A stretch of DNA of 64,000 bases from Sphingobacteriaceae bacterium (lineage in GTDB: Bacteria > Bacteroidota > Bacteroidia > Sphingobacteriales > Sphingobacteriaceae): the NCBI GenBank assembly GCA_014380615.1, contig JACMJM010000026.1, forward strand, positions 1 to 64,000, given 5' to 3'. The translations under genes and the position numbers were made by a program. The notes under the pieces are model-generated. The model made no database searches and had not been told where the DNA came from. It was given only the letters and a program-made list of their open reading frames with translations. Numbering within the stretch: position 1 is the stretch's first letter; every line of letters starts with the position of its first letter. Shown here piece after piece: positions 45,829 through 53,360 of the stretch.

Positions 45829-46767
45829 ATGACGCTTGTTCAATTAGAATATATTATCGCTGTAGATACTTATCGTAACTTCGTAGTAGCCGCTCAAAAG
45901 TGCTTTGTTACTCAGCCCACCCTGAGTATGCAAATCCAAAAGCTGGAGGATACGCTGGGCGTTAAAATTTTCGACAGAAGCAGGCAGCCGGTTGTTCCGA
46001 CCGAGTTGGGCCAGCAGGTAATTGCCCAGGCCCGGGCAATTATTAACGAAAGTAAACAGTTAACGGAGCTTATCAAAGTGTTTAATAATGAGCTTTCCGG
46101 AGAGCTGAAAGTGGGCGTAATTCCAACCGTGGCTCCTTATTTACTCCCTCAGATAATCCCCGATTTCACAAAAAAGTATCCTAAGGTGCAGTTGATGATT
46201 TGGGAATATACCACTGAACAGATTATTCAGAATTTGAAGTCGGGCTTGTTAGATTGCGGAATATTGGCTACCCCACTGGAGGAAGCGAGTTTACACGAAA
46301 TCCCGGTTTTTTATGAAAGCTTCGTGGTTTATCTTTCTGCTTCAAGCCCTTTAATGAATAAAGATGAAGTAACCTACAAGGACATTAATTTTGATGAATT
46401 ATGGTTGCTTAATGAAGGGCATTGCATGCGTAATCAGGTATTAAACATTTGTCAGAAAAAGAAGTCGGGCGCAGGTATAAAACAGTTTGAATATAACACA
46501 GGCAGTGTAGAAACGTTAAAAAGGATGGTGGATTTAAATAGCGGCATTACTATTTTGCCTGAACTAAGCTTATCCGATTTATCTACAGAGCAAAGCAGCA
46601 GAGTCAGAAACTTTTCCTCTCCCGTCCCGGTAAGGGAAATAAGCATTGTAACCCACCGCAATTTCTTAAAACGAGGAGTAATTAAAGCACTCGAGAAGGA
46701 AATTCTTGAAACGGTTCCTGAGACTATGCTTCATAAAAACAAAAAGGATGTGCTAGACGCATTTTAA
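45829..46767 (+). CDS. oxyR: LysR-type peroxide sensor OxyR
   Basis: This transcriptional activator senses hydrogen peroxide by forming a disulfide. The 312-residue protein has an N-terminal winged helix (FVVAAQKCFVTQPTLSMQIQKLEDTLG near 19-45) and a substrate-binding-like domain. The redox pair sits in EGHCMRNQVLNIC and falls exactly at Cys199 and Cys208, the same numbers as in E. coli OxyR, so the sensing loop is intact. It is near sodA, separated by a tiny lipoprotein gene on the other strand; regulation of sodA is possible but not shown. Confidence 0.93.
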   Translation: MTLVQLEYIIAVDTYRNFVVAAQKCFVTQPTLSMQIQKLEDTLGVKIFDRSRQPVVPTELGQQVIAQARAIINESKQLTELIKVFNNELSGELKVGVIPTVAPYLLPQIIPDFTKKYPKVQLMIWEYTTEQIIQNLKSGLLDCGILATPLEEASLHEIPVFYESFVVYLSASSPLMNKDEVTYKDINFDELWLLNEGHCMRNQVLNICQKKKSGAGIKQFEYNTGSVETLKRMVDLNSGITILPELSLSDLSTEQSSRVRNFSSPVPVREISIVTHRNFLKRGVIKALEKEILETVPETMLHKNKKDVLDAF

Positions 46768-46934
46768 GTTCGCCGTCTAAAAAAGCGTAAAATCCAAATG
46801 ATGACGGCTACAATAGCGATCACGATAAAAAATCCTACATACATACCAGCCTGAAAAATATCTCCTATTACTTCACAGCCGGAAAAGAGGGTTACAGTAA
46901 TTAGTGCGAAAGTTAAAATCAGTGTGTTTCTCAT
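46764..46934 (-). CDS. Small lipoprotein with one membrane helix
   Basis: This 56-residue gene starts at ATG 46934. It has a lipoprotein signal (MRNTLILTFALITVTLFSGC, Cys20), a short spacer (EVIGDIFQAGMYVG), a second hydrophobic helix (FFIVIAIVAVIIWIL) and a basic tail (RFFRRRT). I know this architecture as a common but uncharacterised Bacteroidota small protein. The stop overlaps the oxyR stop by four bases from the opposite strand. No function is assigned. Confidence 0.8.
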   Translation of the reverse strand: MRNTLILTFALITVTLFSGCEVIGDIFQAGMYVGFFIVIAIVAVIIWILRFFRRRT

Positions 46935-46945
46935 AGGTTATAAAT

Positions 46946-46983
46946 AAAAAAAGTAGTGTACTTCTTTAAATACACTACTTTTT
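46946..46983 (-). terminator. Terminator after sodA
   Basis: AAAAAGTAGTGTA and TACACTACTTTTT form a perfect 13-bp stem, 23 bp after the sodA stop on the minus strand; its flanks are A/T-rich on both sides, so it could stop transcription from either side. Confidence 0.75.
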
Positions 46984-47005
46984 AAGAAAAAGTTTTTATT
47001 AGGAA

Positions 47006-47617
47006 TTATTTCTTAGCTGCCGAATAACGTTCTGCCACTGCATCCCAGTTAATGACATTGAAGAATGCGGCGATATAATCCGGGCGACGGTTTTGATAAT
47101 TTAAGTAATACGCATGCTCCCAAACATCCATTCCTAATATCGGGGTGCCTTTTACATCAGCAACATCCATTAAAGGATTATCCTGGTTAGGAGTAGATGA
47201 TACTTGTAGTTTTCCGTCGGCACTAACGCTTAGCCAGGCCCAACCCGAACCAAAACGAGTAGTTCCAGCTTCGCTGAATTTCTTTTTGAACTCTTCAAAA
47301 GAACCGAATGCTTCATTAATGGCACTGGCCAATTCTCCGCCAGGCTGGCCACCGCCATTAGGCCCGATTACAGTCCAAAATAAGCTGTGGTTGTAATGGC
47401 CACCACCGTTGTTACGAACAGCTGGGGGATATTGAGAAATATTAGATTGTAGTTCTTCTAACGATTTAGATTCCGCGTCAGATCCCGCAATTGCGTTGTT
47501 AAGATTAGTAACATAAGCATTGTGGTGTTTGCCATGGTGGATTTCCATAGTTGCTTTGTCGATATGCGGTTCTAAGGCATCGCTTGCGTACGGTAACGCT
47601 GGTAGTTCAAAAGCCAT
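47006..47617 (-). CDS. sodA: Superoxide dismutase (Fe/Mn family)
   Basis: The cytoplasmic enzyme converts superoxide to peroxide and oxygen. The 203-residue protein has the metal ligands in order: His in [16 protein letters not shown] near 17-32, His in [22 protein letters not shown] near 69-90, and Asp and His in the signature [15 protein letters not shown] near 164-178. Metal choice (Fe or Mn) is not certain by eye; [16 protein letters not shown] resembles manganese-type members. A -7 box lies 37 bp upstream. It ends before a strong terminator near oxyR. Confidence 0.94.
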   Translation of the reverse strand: MAFELPALPYASDALEPHIDKATMEIHHGKHHNAYVTNLNNAIAGSDAESKSLEELQSNISQYPPAVRNNGGGHYNHSLFWTVIGPNGGGQPGGELASAINEAFGSFEEFKKKFSEAGTTRFGSGWAWLSVSADGKLQVSSTPNQDNPLMDVADVKGTPILGMDVWEHAYYLNYQNRRPDYIAAFFNVINWDAVAERYSAAKK

Positions 47618-47653
47618 AATAGTATAATTTTAGAGGTTAAAATTTGAAAGACA

Positions 47654-47661
47654 CAAATATA
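47654..47661 (-). promoter_or_regulatory. sodA -7 element
   Basis: TATATTTG on the minus strand matches TAnnTTTG exactly and predicts a leader of about 30 nt. No clear -33 box. Confidence 0.45.
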
Positions 47662-47693
47662 ACTTATGATTAAAATATTTGTTCAGCAGGATG

Positions 47694-48170
47694 TCAAGTT
47701 TTATTTCTTTTGGATAAAAAGAAGTCTTTTACCAAAGCACCGCATTCAACCTCTTTTATTCCTCTGGTTATTTCGGTTTTAGGATGAAGGATATTTTGAT
47801 TTATCCGGCGAAAGCCGCGTTGTATATCAGATGCACCATAAACAATTTTACTGATTTGTGTCCAGTAAGAAGCTCCCGCACACATTACACAGGGTTCTAC
47901 GGTAACATATAAGGTGCAATCTTTAAGGTATTTGCCACCCAGGTAATTTGCTGCCGCTGTAAAGGCCTGCATTTCGGCATGAGCGGTAACATCATTCAGC
48001 CTCTCGGTAAGGTTATGCCCGCGGCCAATTATCTTACCGTTTGAAACAATGACGGCGCCGATGGGAACTTCGTCCAGACTCAAGGCAAGACGGGCTTCTT
48101 TAAGTGCCTCGGCCATAAAAAATTCATCTGGTGCCAGAGCAGGCTCATCGCTAAAACTAACGTATCTCAT
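47694..48170 (-). CDS. tadA: tRNA adenosine deaminase TadA-type
   Basis: The 158-residue zinc deaminase is predicted to convert A34 to inosine in tRNA-Arg. Zinc and catalytic motifs: HAEMQAF (His zinc ligand, catalytic Glu) near residue 65 and VEPCVMCAGA (two Cys ligands) near 95. The start shown includes about 14 residues before the family's usual FMAEALKEARLA; the same product results from the only in-frame early ATG. It ends 23 residues after the last conserved block. It lies one base after the csaA stop and is cotranscribed with it. Confidence 0.88.
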   Translation of the reverse strand: MRYVSFSDEPALAPDEFFMAEALKEARLALSLDEVPIGAVIVSNGKIIGRGHNLTERLNDVTAHAEMQAFTAAANYLGGKYLKDCTLYVTVEPCVMCAGASYWTQISKIVYGASDIQRGFRRINQNILHPKTEITRGIKEVECGALVKDFFLSKRNKT

Positions 48171-48171
48171 C

Positions 48172-48507
48172 TTAAATCAATTTAGAACCATTAGGTACAT
48201 TTCTTTCTACCTGTGTTAGAACAATGTCGCCATTCTCATCACCAAAGCCGGTAATTAAAAACTCTGACATAAATTTTCCGATTTGTTTTTTCGGAAAGTT
48301 AATCACTCCCACAATTTGCCTGCCGATAAGTTCTTCCATTTTATAGTGTTTAGTGATTTGCGCACTGCTCCATTTAATCCCGAATTCGCCGAAATCTACT
48401 TTCACCTTAAACGCAGGCTTTCGGGCTTCAGGAAAATCCAGCACCTCTAAAATAGTTCCAACCCGCAGTTGAACCTTTTCAAAATCGCTCCAGGAGATTT
48501 GTTCCAT
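48172..48507 (-). CDS. csaA: tRNA-binding domain protein CsaA
   Basis: The 111-residue homodimeric OB-fold protein is known as a chaperone-like tRNA-binding protein. Family sequence is clear from the start: SWSDFEKVQLRVGTILEV near 5-22, PEARKPAFKVKVDFGEFGIKWSSAQIT near 26-52, and LIGRQIVGVINFPKKQIGKFMSEFL near 60-84. It is the first gene of a csaA-tadA pair. The ATG at 48507 lies four bases after a perfect -7 box, so the message is probably leaderless. Confidence 0.92.
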   Translation of the reverse strand: MEQISWSDFEKVQLRVGTILEVLDFPEARKPAFKVKVDFGEFGIKWSSAQITKHYKMEELIGRQIVGVINFPKKQIGKFMSEFLITGFGDENGDIVLTQVERNVPNGSKLI

Positions 48508-48511
48508 ATCG

Positions 48512-48519
48512 CAAAAGTA
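48512..48519 (-). promoter_or_regulatory. csaA -7 element beside the start codon
   Basis: TACTTTTG on the minus strand matches TAnnTTTG exactly; only CGAT separates it from the ATG. Confidence 0.5.
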
Positions 48520-48569
48520 GCAGGATTTGAAACTTGTCGAAATTTTAGCAAGTTAAACCGTCAAAACTA

Positions 48570-48577
48570 TAGATTTG
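48570..48577 (+). promoter_or_regulatory. rlmI -7 element beside the start codon
   Basis: TAGATTTG matches TAnnTTTG exactly; only CAGC separates it from the ATG at 48582. The csaA promoter stands back to back 51 bp away. Confidence 0.5.
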
Positions 48578-48581
48578 CAGC

Positions 48582-49769
48582 ATGGCTGAAGTATGGTTGA
48601 AAAAAGGCAAGGAAAAAGCGGTAAGGCAATTACATCCCTGGGTGTTTTCGGGAGCGCTTGATTCTATTAAGGGTAAACCTTCTAATGGAGAAATCATTTC
48701 TGTATTAGATTCGAAAGGCGATTTTCTTGCCAGGGGATTTTTTAATAATCAATCGAGGGTTGCGGTAAGATTACTTGACTGGGATAGTGAAAGTGACATA
48801 AATGAGGAGTGGTGGCGTACACGAATCGCGAAAGCTGTAAAATGCCGGGAAGAACTAATCAATTCGAACGATACGAATGTGTGCCGGATTGTTTTTAGCG
48901 AGGCAGACTATTTGCCAGGCTTAATAGTTGATAAATACGCTGATTACTTGTCGGTACAAATTCATAGTTCGGGAATTGAAAACGTAAAATCAATTCTTTT
49001 GGATGAATTACAAAAGCAGCTTAACCCCAAAGGTATTTTCGACAGAAGTGACGCATCTGCCCGGGCACATGAGGGCCTCGAGCCTTCGCACGGAATCTTA
49101 TCAGGAATTGCTCCGCCGGAATATGTTGAAGTGCTTGAAAACGGAATAAAATACCTGATTAATATTTCGGAAGGCCAAAAATCCGGGTTTTTTTGTGATC
49201 AAAGAAATAACCGGCGGATAATAGCCGGGCATTCGAAGGGAAAAAGGGTGTTAGATTGCTTTTCCTATTCGGGAGGATTTTCGCTTAATAGTTTGAAAGC
49301 AGGGGCCACTGAAGTAATAAGCGTGGATAGTTCAGCTCTTGCAATCGAAACGTTAAGCCGCAATATCCAGCTCAACCAATTTAAAGATTTGAAACATCAT
49401 TCGGTCCAGTCTGATGTGAATAAGCAGTTACGCAGCTTTAAGGAAAGCGGTGAAAAGTTCGATATCGTAATTCTCGACCCGCCAAAATACGCACCAAGCC
49501 GGTCTGCTTTAGATAAAGCATCAAGAGCCTATAAAGATCTTAACAGAATAGGAATGTCTCTTCTGAACAGCGGTGGGTTACTGGCTACATTTTCATGCTC
49601 GGGTGCTGTAGACATTAATCACTTTAAGCAAATTCTTGCCTGGGCAGCTCTGGACGCAGGTAGAGAAATTCAGTTTATCTATCAGTTTTGCCAACCAGAA
49701 GATCATCCCGTAAGGGCTTCTTTTCCGGAGGGAGAATATCTAAAAGGCCTGCTTTGCAGAATGGTTTAA
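48582..49769 (+). CDS. RlmI-type 23S rRNA cytosine methyltransferase
   Basis: The 395-residue class I methyltransferase has an N-terminal PUA domain (residues 1-75, KGKEKAVRQLHPWVFSGALD), an EEHEC-like middle domain (EGQKSGFFCDQRNNRR near 196-211, a hallmark of RlmI/RlmK) and a Rossmann fold: VLDCFSYSGGFSLNSLKAGA near 220-239 and the catalytic-loop DPPKYAPS near 301-308. It is expected to make 5-methylcytosine at 23S position 1962 or a close relative; the exact site is inference. The final four bases overlap the end of convergent terC. Confidence 0.88.
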   Translation: MAEVWLKKGKEKAVRQLHPWVFSGALDSIKGKPSNGEIISVLDSKGDFLARGFFNNQSRVAVRLLDWDSESDINEEWWRTRIAKAVKCREELINSNDTNVCRIVFSEADYLPGLIVDKYADYLSVQIHSSGIENVKSILLDELQKQLNPKGIFDRSDASARAHEGLEPSHGILSGIAPPEYVEVLENGIKYLINISEGQKSGFFCDQRNNRRIIAGHSKGKRVLDCFSYSGGFSLNSLKAGATEVISVDSSALAIETLSRNIQLNQFKDLKHHSVQSDVNKQLRSFKESGEKFDIVILDPPKYAPSRSALDKASRAYKDLNRIGMSLLNSGGLLATFSCSGAVDINHFKQILAWAALDAGREIQFIYQFCQPEDHPVRASFPEGEYLKGLLCRMV

Positions 49770-50557
49770 AATTCGTGAAAATCTGCGTTTCCGGGCGTGT
49801 TATGAAGATTTACCGGCTTTGATTTCGACCGCATTTTTAGATTAAGCATTTCTACCAATACCGAGAAAGCCATCGCAAAGTAAATGTAGCCTTTCGGGAT
49901 ATGTTGTTCAAAACCTTCTGCGAGTAATGAAACGCCGATTAATAATAAGAAGGAAAGGGCAAGCATTTTAATGGTAGGATGCTTATTTACAAAAGAGCTT
50001 ATCCCGCTGGCAGAAAGCATCATTACAATAACTGCTATTACCACCGCCGCTATCATTACCAGAATTTCATCAGCCATACCAACAGCGGTAATTACAGAAT
50101 CGAGAGAGAAAACAATATCAAGAATCAGGATTTGCACTATCACTCCCATAAAAGAATGTACTTTTCCGCCTGTATGCTGATGTTCGTCGCCTTCAAGCTT
50201 CTCGTGTATTTCGCTGGTGCTTTTATAAATTAAGAATAATCCTCCAATTATAAGAATCAAATCACGGCCCGAAATTGCCATCTTCTCAAGCAGAGTTTCT
50301 TTAGTAACTCCAATCCATTCGCCGGGATTGAAAAGAGGTGAGGTTAGACTCATAACCCAATTTAAAGAGAGCAGCAAAAGTATTCTGGTAACCATTGCGA
50401 GAGCCAAACCCAATTGCCGGGCCTTTTTTTGTTGGCTTTGGGGAAGCTTTCCGGATAATATTGATATAAAAATTATATTATCTATGCCTAATACAATTTC
50501 TAGTATAGTTAATGTTATAAGTGATATCCAAATCTCAGGGTTAGAGAGTAGTTCCAT
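49766..50557 (-). CDS. TerC-family membrane protein
   Basis: The 263-residue integral membrane protein of the TerC/Alx group is associated in other bacteria with manganese export or metal loading of secreted enzymes. Characteristic helices: EIVLGIDNIIFISILSGKL near residues 20-38 with the family Asp/Asn, and ILDIVFSLDSVITAVGMA near 133-150, the second conserved acidic helix. I use the ATG at 50557 (MELLSNPEIW), the usual family start, rather than the frame-extended ATG at 50626 inside the leader hairpin. The leader is long and structured. Confidence 0.88.
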   Translation of the reverse strand: MELLSNPEIWISLITLTILEIVLGIDNIIFISILSGKLPQSQQKKARQLGLALAMVTRILLLLSLNWVMSLTSPLFNPGEWIGVTKETLLEKMAISGRDLILIIGGLFLIYKSTSEIHEKLEGDEHQHTGGKVHSFMGVIVQILILDIVFSLDSVITAVGMADEILVMIAAVVIAVIVMMLSASGISSFVNKHPTIKMLALSFLLLIGVSLLAEGFEQHIPKGYIYFAMAFSVLVEMLNLKMRSKSKPVNLHNTPGNADFHEF

Positions 50558-50780
50558 TAAATTGTTTTTTTGTATAACTGCTAATAAACAAAAAAACCTT
50601 CCAAATGATGGAAGGTTTTTAATCATTAATTTAAAAAGAACGTATGTATACTTAGAGAAACTAAGTCGGTTGGAAATAAGCTCTTTTCTTTATCACATAA
50701 TCAGCCACTTAGAGCAGTAATTTAAAATATAGACTTACGATTATTGTAAGTGTTACAAAAAATTTACCATTATTTTTTGT
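50558..50780 (-). ncRNA. Candidate structured leader RNA of terC
   Basis: About 220 nt lie between the predicted start and the terC ATG. Reading in transcript order (minus strand): a hairpin ACTTAC/GTAAGT (50751-50733); CTCTAAGT (50714-50707); ACTTAG (50666-50661), which pairs with CTAAGT (50655-50650) to make a hairpin but is equally complementary to the earlier CTCTAAGT; then a terminator-like hairpin (50620-50592) with T-run, 35 bp before ATG. Two alternative partners for one segment followed by a terminator is the pattern of an attenuator or riboswitch. I do not see the yybP-ykoY manganese motif. Confidence 0.5.
50585..50620 (-). terminator. Terminator hairpin in the terC leader
   Basis: AAAAACCTTCC and GGAAGGTTTTT form a perfect 11-bp stem with a seven-base loop, and a run of Ts follows in the direction of terC. 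It is 265 bp beyond the NadR-like gene's stop, so it could in principle serve that gene, but a -7 box for terC lies between. Confidence 0.7.
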
Positions 50781-50786
50781 TGACCG

Positions 50787-50794
50787 CAAACATA
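50787..50794 (-). promoter_or_regulatory. terC -7 element
   Basis: TATGTTTG on the minus strand matches TAnnTTTG exactly, predicting transcription from about 50780 and a leader of about 220 nt. Confidence 0.4.
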
Positions 50795-50885
50795 CGTTAA
50801 TTAAAGAAAAAAACTGTGTTAATTTTTGTTAAAAGATAGTAGAATAACCCCTGCGATATCTTTATGCGGAGTTATTACGTATTGA

Positions 50886-51437
50886 TTAAACTAATTCTGC
50901 TTCAGATAAATAGGAATTAATAAAATCGATAGAAGTTTTTAAGCGCTGGGAATTTTTGCCTGAAATTGTGGAATATTTTGCATTAAGTTCTTGGAGCTCT
51001 TTATGCCAAACATTCATAAAATATTCCCGCAGATGCGGGAAGTCGCGAAGAGGGTCGTCTTGCCAGGGTAGGTCGATATCCAGTAAGAGATATAATTCGT
51101 ATGGATGGCGGTAAAGTTCATCCAATACTTCTTGCGGCGATTTACCAAATGTATAGTCGCTCCAAATCTTTACAGTTAAGAAAGTTGTGTCGCAAATCAG
51201 GATTTTGTTAGCCCGGGGCAATAAAGCTTTTTCAAGTTCAAGCTGCCCTTTAAACATATTTATTTCATCCTGCCAGGTACAGGGTGTGGTTAACTTTTCG
51301 CAATATTGCCTTGCGTATTCGGGAACCCAAACCGTGTTATAATGAGTCGCTAATTGTTTGGCGAGAGTTGATTTTCCGGTTGATTCGGGACCTACAATGG
51401 CAATTTTTTTAATCGAATCGGGTGCTTCCTTGCGCAT
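50886..51437 (-). CDS. NadR-like P-loop kinase (AAA_28-type ATPase)
   Basis: The 183-residue cytoplasmic P-loop protein has Walker A in GPESTGKSTLAKQL (residues 15-28), EYARQYCE near 40, a Walker B-like LICDTTFLTVKIWSDYTFG near 80-98, and LYLLLDIDLPWQDDPLRDFP near 115-134. The sequence matches the C-terminal nicotinamide-riboside kinase domain of NadR, but the N-terminal NMN adenylyltransferase domain is absent. Possible role: phosphorylation of nicotinamide riboside in NAD salvage (inference; no PnuC transporter gene is in the window). Confidence 0.85.
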   Translation of the reverse strand: MRKEAPDSIKKIAIVGPESTGKSTLAKQLATHYNTVWVPEYARQYCEKLTTPCTWQDEINMFKGQLELEKALLPRANKILICDTTFLTVKIWSDYTFGKSPQEVLDELYRHPYELYLLLDIDLPWQDDPLRDFPHLREYFMNVWHKELQELNAKYSTISGKNSQRLKTSIDFINSYLSEAELV

Positions 51438-51515
51438 TTTTAATTTTAACTAATTCTGGCCGCAACTAATTTGCGGGGAATTAATTAAGGGTTTTAACAA
51501 ATTTAGCTTTTTAAG

Positions 51516-51553
51516 GCAAAAAAAAACCTTCCTGACAAAGGGAAGGTTTTTTT
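51516..51553 (-). terminator. Terminator downstream of the 51570 gene
   Basis: AAAAAACCTTCC and GGAAGGTTTTTTT enclose an eight-base loop; it lies about 17 bp after the stop of the lipoprotein gene on the minus strand. The stem resembles the one in the terC leader. Confidence 0.75.
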
Positions 51554-51569
51554 ATAATATTTTTTTCAA

Positions 51570-52091
51570 CTATTGCGCTGTGGCGGGATTTGAACTGAAA
51601 CCTAAGGTAGCTCTTACACTAACATCGGCGTTTAACGAGTTTCGCAAAACATACTCCATTCTAACCCTTGCTGTAGGGCTTTTAATAATATCATCAAGAA
51701 AGCGGGAATTATCAATATCTAACACAATACTCGAACCTGCGTTTGCAGAAATGTCGTTTCGGCTGGCAACCATAACTTCGCCCGAACCATCCCCTCTCGA
51801 AAGGTATAATCTTACAGTACTAAATACACCCAGATTTTGATTTGACGGACTGCTGGCCTCAATTTTCGCGTTAGTAATTCTTACTTCTTTTATCTGGGAG
51901 TTAGAACTGCCGCCAAAGATCTGATCTGCACTGCTTGCCGGGCTAACCGCCGACCGCAAACTGCCGGTGCTTGTACCGGCTGGTATAATCAACGTCGCAG
52001 TATAAGGAAGCGTAGAGCGTAATACCGATTGAACTGTAGCACAAGCAGTAATTATAGAAATGGCGATAAAACCTAAAATTAACTTTTTCAT
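51570..52091 (-). CDS. Lipoprotein of unknown function
   Basis: The 173-residue protein has a lipoprotein-like signal (MKKLILGFIAISIITAC, Cys17). The mature part is beta-rich, with LPYTATLIIPAGTSTGSLRS near 29-48, IKEVRITNAKIEASSPSNQNLGVFSTVRLYLS near 67-98 and SARVRMEYVLRNSLN-like sequence near 145-155. The layout (one lipid-anchored beta-sandwich) is like many Bacteroidota surface or periplasmic proteins of unknown role. Not assignable further. Confidence 0.7.
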   Translation of the reverse strand: MKKLILGFIAISIITACATVQSVLRSTLPYTATLIIPAGTSTGSLRSAVSPASSADQIFGGSSNSQIKEVRITNAKIEASSPSNQNLGVFSTVRLYLSRGDGSGEVMVASRNDISANAGSSIVLDIDNSRFLDDIIKSPTARVRMEYVLRNSLNADVSVRATLGFSSNPATAQ

Positions 52092-52165
52092 AATTGTGTG
52101 TTTTTTGATGTGTAACAGATATGTAGGTAAAAGGTTTTTTTTACTACCTTAGAACCTACGAAATC

Positions 52166-53152
52166 ATGAAAAACATCGCCTTTTTATTTGCCCTGATCCA
52201 TTTCTGGAACATGCCATGTCTGGCGCAAAAACAACAGAACGTTTATTTTTTTAAGAACAGCGGGGAAGAGGTTAAGTTAAAAGAGAACGCAGATTATATC
52301 AGGGTTATTCAGGAACCTGATTCTGGTTCAAGGTTTTTTAACCTTATTGAATTTTACCCAAATGGGTCAAAGAAGAGAGTAGGTAAGCTCTCGAAATTCG
52401 AACCCCATTTAAGATTCGAAGAAGCCCTGATAGTATACTATGAAGACGGGAATAGAAAAGAGGTTACACAATATTCGAAGGGTGTTCCAAAAGGGTTGCA
52501 GTTTATCTATCATCCGAACGGAAAACTAAGAGAGAGCAGCGTTAATGTGTTGTTGAAAAATGATCCAAGTAAGACGGGATTTATTAAGAAAGTGATTAGC
52601 TATTATGATTCAACCGGGCTAGCGATGATTAAGAGCGGGATCGGCACTTACAAAACGTTTGATAACGATGCTGTTGTAATTGAAGAAGGGAATTATCTGG
52701 ATAGCCTTAAGCATGGAGTTTGGAAAGGTACTTATCGAGCCAGAAAAGCATATTATGAGGAGACTTTCGAACGCGGAAATTTTCTAAAGGGAGCGGTAAC
52801 GTTCGAAAACGGAAATTCCTATAGCTATAACAAGCTCGAAGAAATGCCTGAGTTTAAAGGTGGAATGGAAAAATTTTATCGTTATGTGGGTGAAAATTTC
52901 CGATACCCGAGGGAGGCAATAGATAACGGAGTAAGTGTAAATGTTATGGTTCATTTCGCTGTTGAGGCCGATGGTTCCTTAAGTAATATAAAATTAGAGA
53001 GGGATCCGGGTTATGGTATCGGAAAAGAAGCCTTACGGGTAGTAAATGATTCGCCTAAGTGGATTGCGGGACGGCAACATGGGGTGCCGGTTAAAGTTGC
53101 ATTTATCTTACCCTTTCAATTGCAGATCAGGGATTCGACGCCAAGAAATTAA
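52166..53152 (+). CDS. Exported protein with MORN-like repeats and a TonB C-terminal domain
   Basis: The 328-residue protein has a signal peptide (MKNIAFLFALIHFWNMPCLAQ). Residues about 60-190 carry several MORN-like repeats (EFYPNGSKKRVGK, VYYEDGNRKEVTQYSKGVPKG, FIYHPNGKLRE, GNYLDSLKHGVWKG). The C-terminal 90 residues are a TonB C-terminal domain (EMPEFKGGMEKFYRYVGENFRYP, then VNVMVHFAVEADGSL). It has no N-terminal TonB anchor helix and no Pro-rich linker, so it is not a classical TonB; it may use the domain to bind peptidoglycan or a partner in the periplasm (inference). Confidence 0.85.
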   Translation: MKNIAFLFALIHFWNMPCLAQKQQNVYFFKNSGEEVKLKENADYIRVIQEPDSGSRFFNLIEFYPNGSKKRVGKLSKFEPHLRFEEALIVYYEDGNRKEVTQYSKGVPKGLQFIYHPNGKLRESSVNVLLKNDPSKTGFIKKVISYYDSTGLAMIKSGIGTYKTFDNDAVVIEEGNYLDSLKHGVWKGTYRARKAYYEETFERGNFLKGAVTFENGNSYSYNKLEEMPEFKGGMEKFYRYVGENFRYPREAIDNGVSVNVMVHFAVEADGSLSNIKLERDPGYGIGKEALRVVNDSPKWIAGRQHGVPVKVAFILPFQLQIRDSTPRN

Positions 53153-53258
53153 ACCTGTAAGTATAATATCGGTTTAGAATCAATATTTAGTTTGCTTGCC
53201 GCAAGATGAATTATTGAGAATCAAACAAAAAAACTATTTAAAAACCCCTTTCATTTTA

Positions 53259-53266
53259 TACCTTTG
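53259..53266 (+). promoter_or_regulatory. carB -7 element and leader hairpin
   Basis: TACCTTTG matches TAnnTTTG exactly. The leader begins near 53272 with ATCCCG/CGGGAT able to pair around a ten-base loop (53268-53289). The ATG is about 90 nt downstream. Confidence 0.45.
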
Positions 53267-53360
53267 CATCCCGACAATCAAGCCGGGATTTCGTAGTAAA
53301 GCGCTCCCCGGCAATTTGAAATCGCTGTTTGAATTTTGACTTACAAATTACCCCTGTAGA

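Noticed and set aside
50558..50626. Extended terC start at 50626
   Set aside because: The extra 23 codons lie in the terminator hairpin of the leader and add a charged stretch before the normal TerC N-terminus; ATG 50557 fits the family.
50558..50780. yybP-ykoY manganese riboswitch upstream of terC
   Set aside because: The conserved core expected for that class (GGGGAGUA-like element and paired loop) is not visible on the minus strand; only a generic structured leader is claimed.
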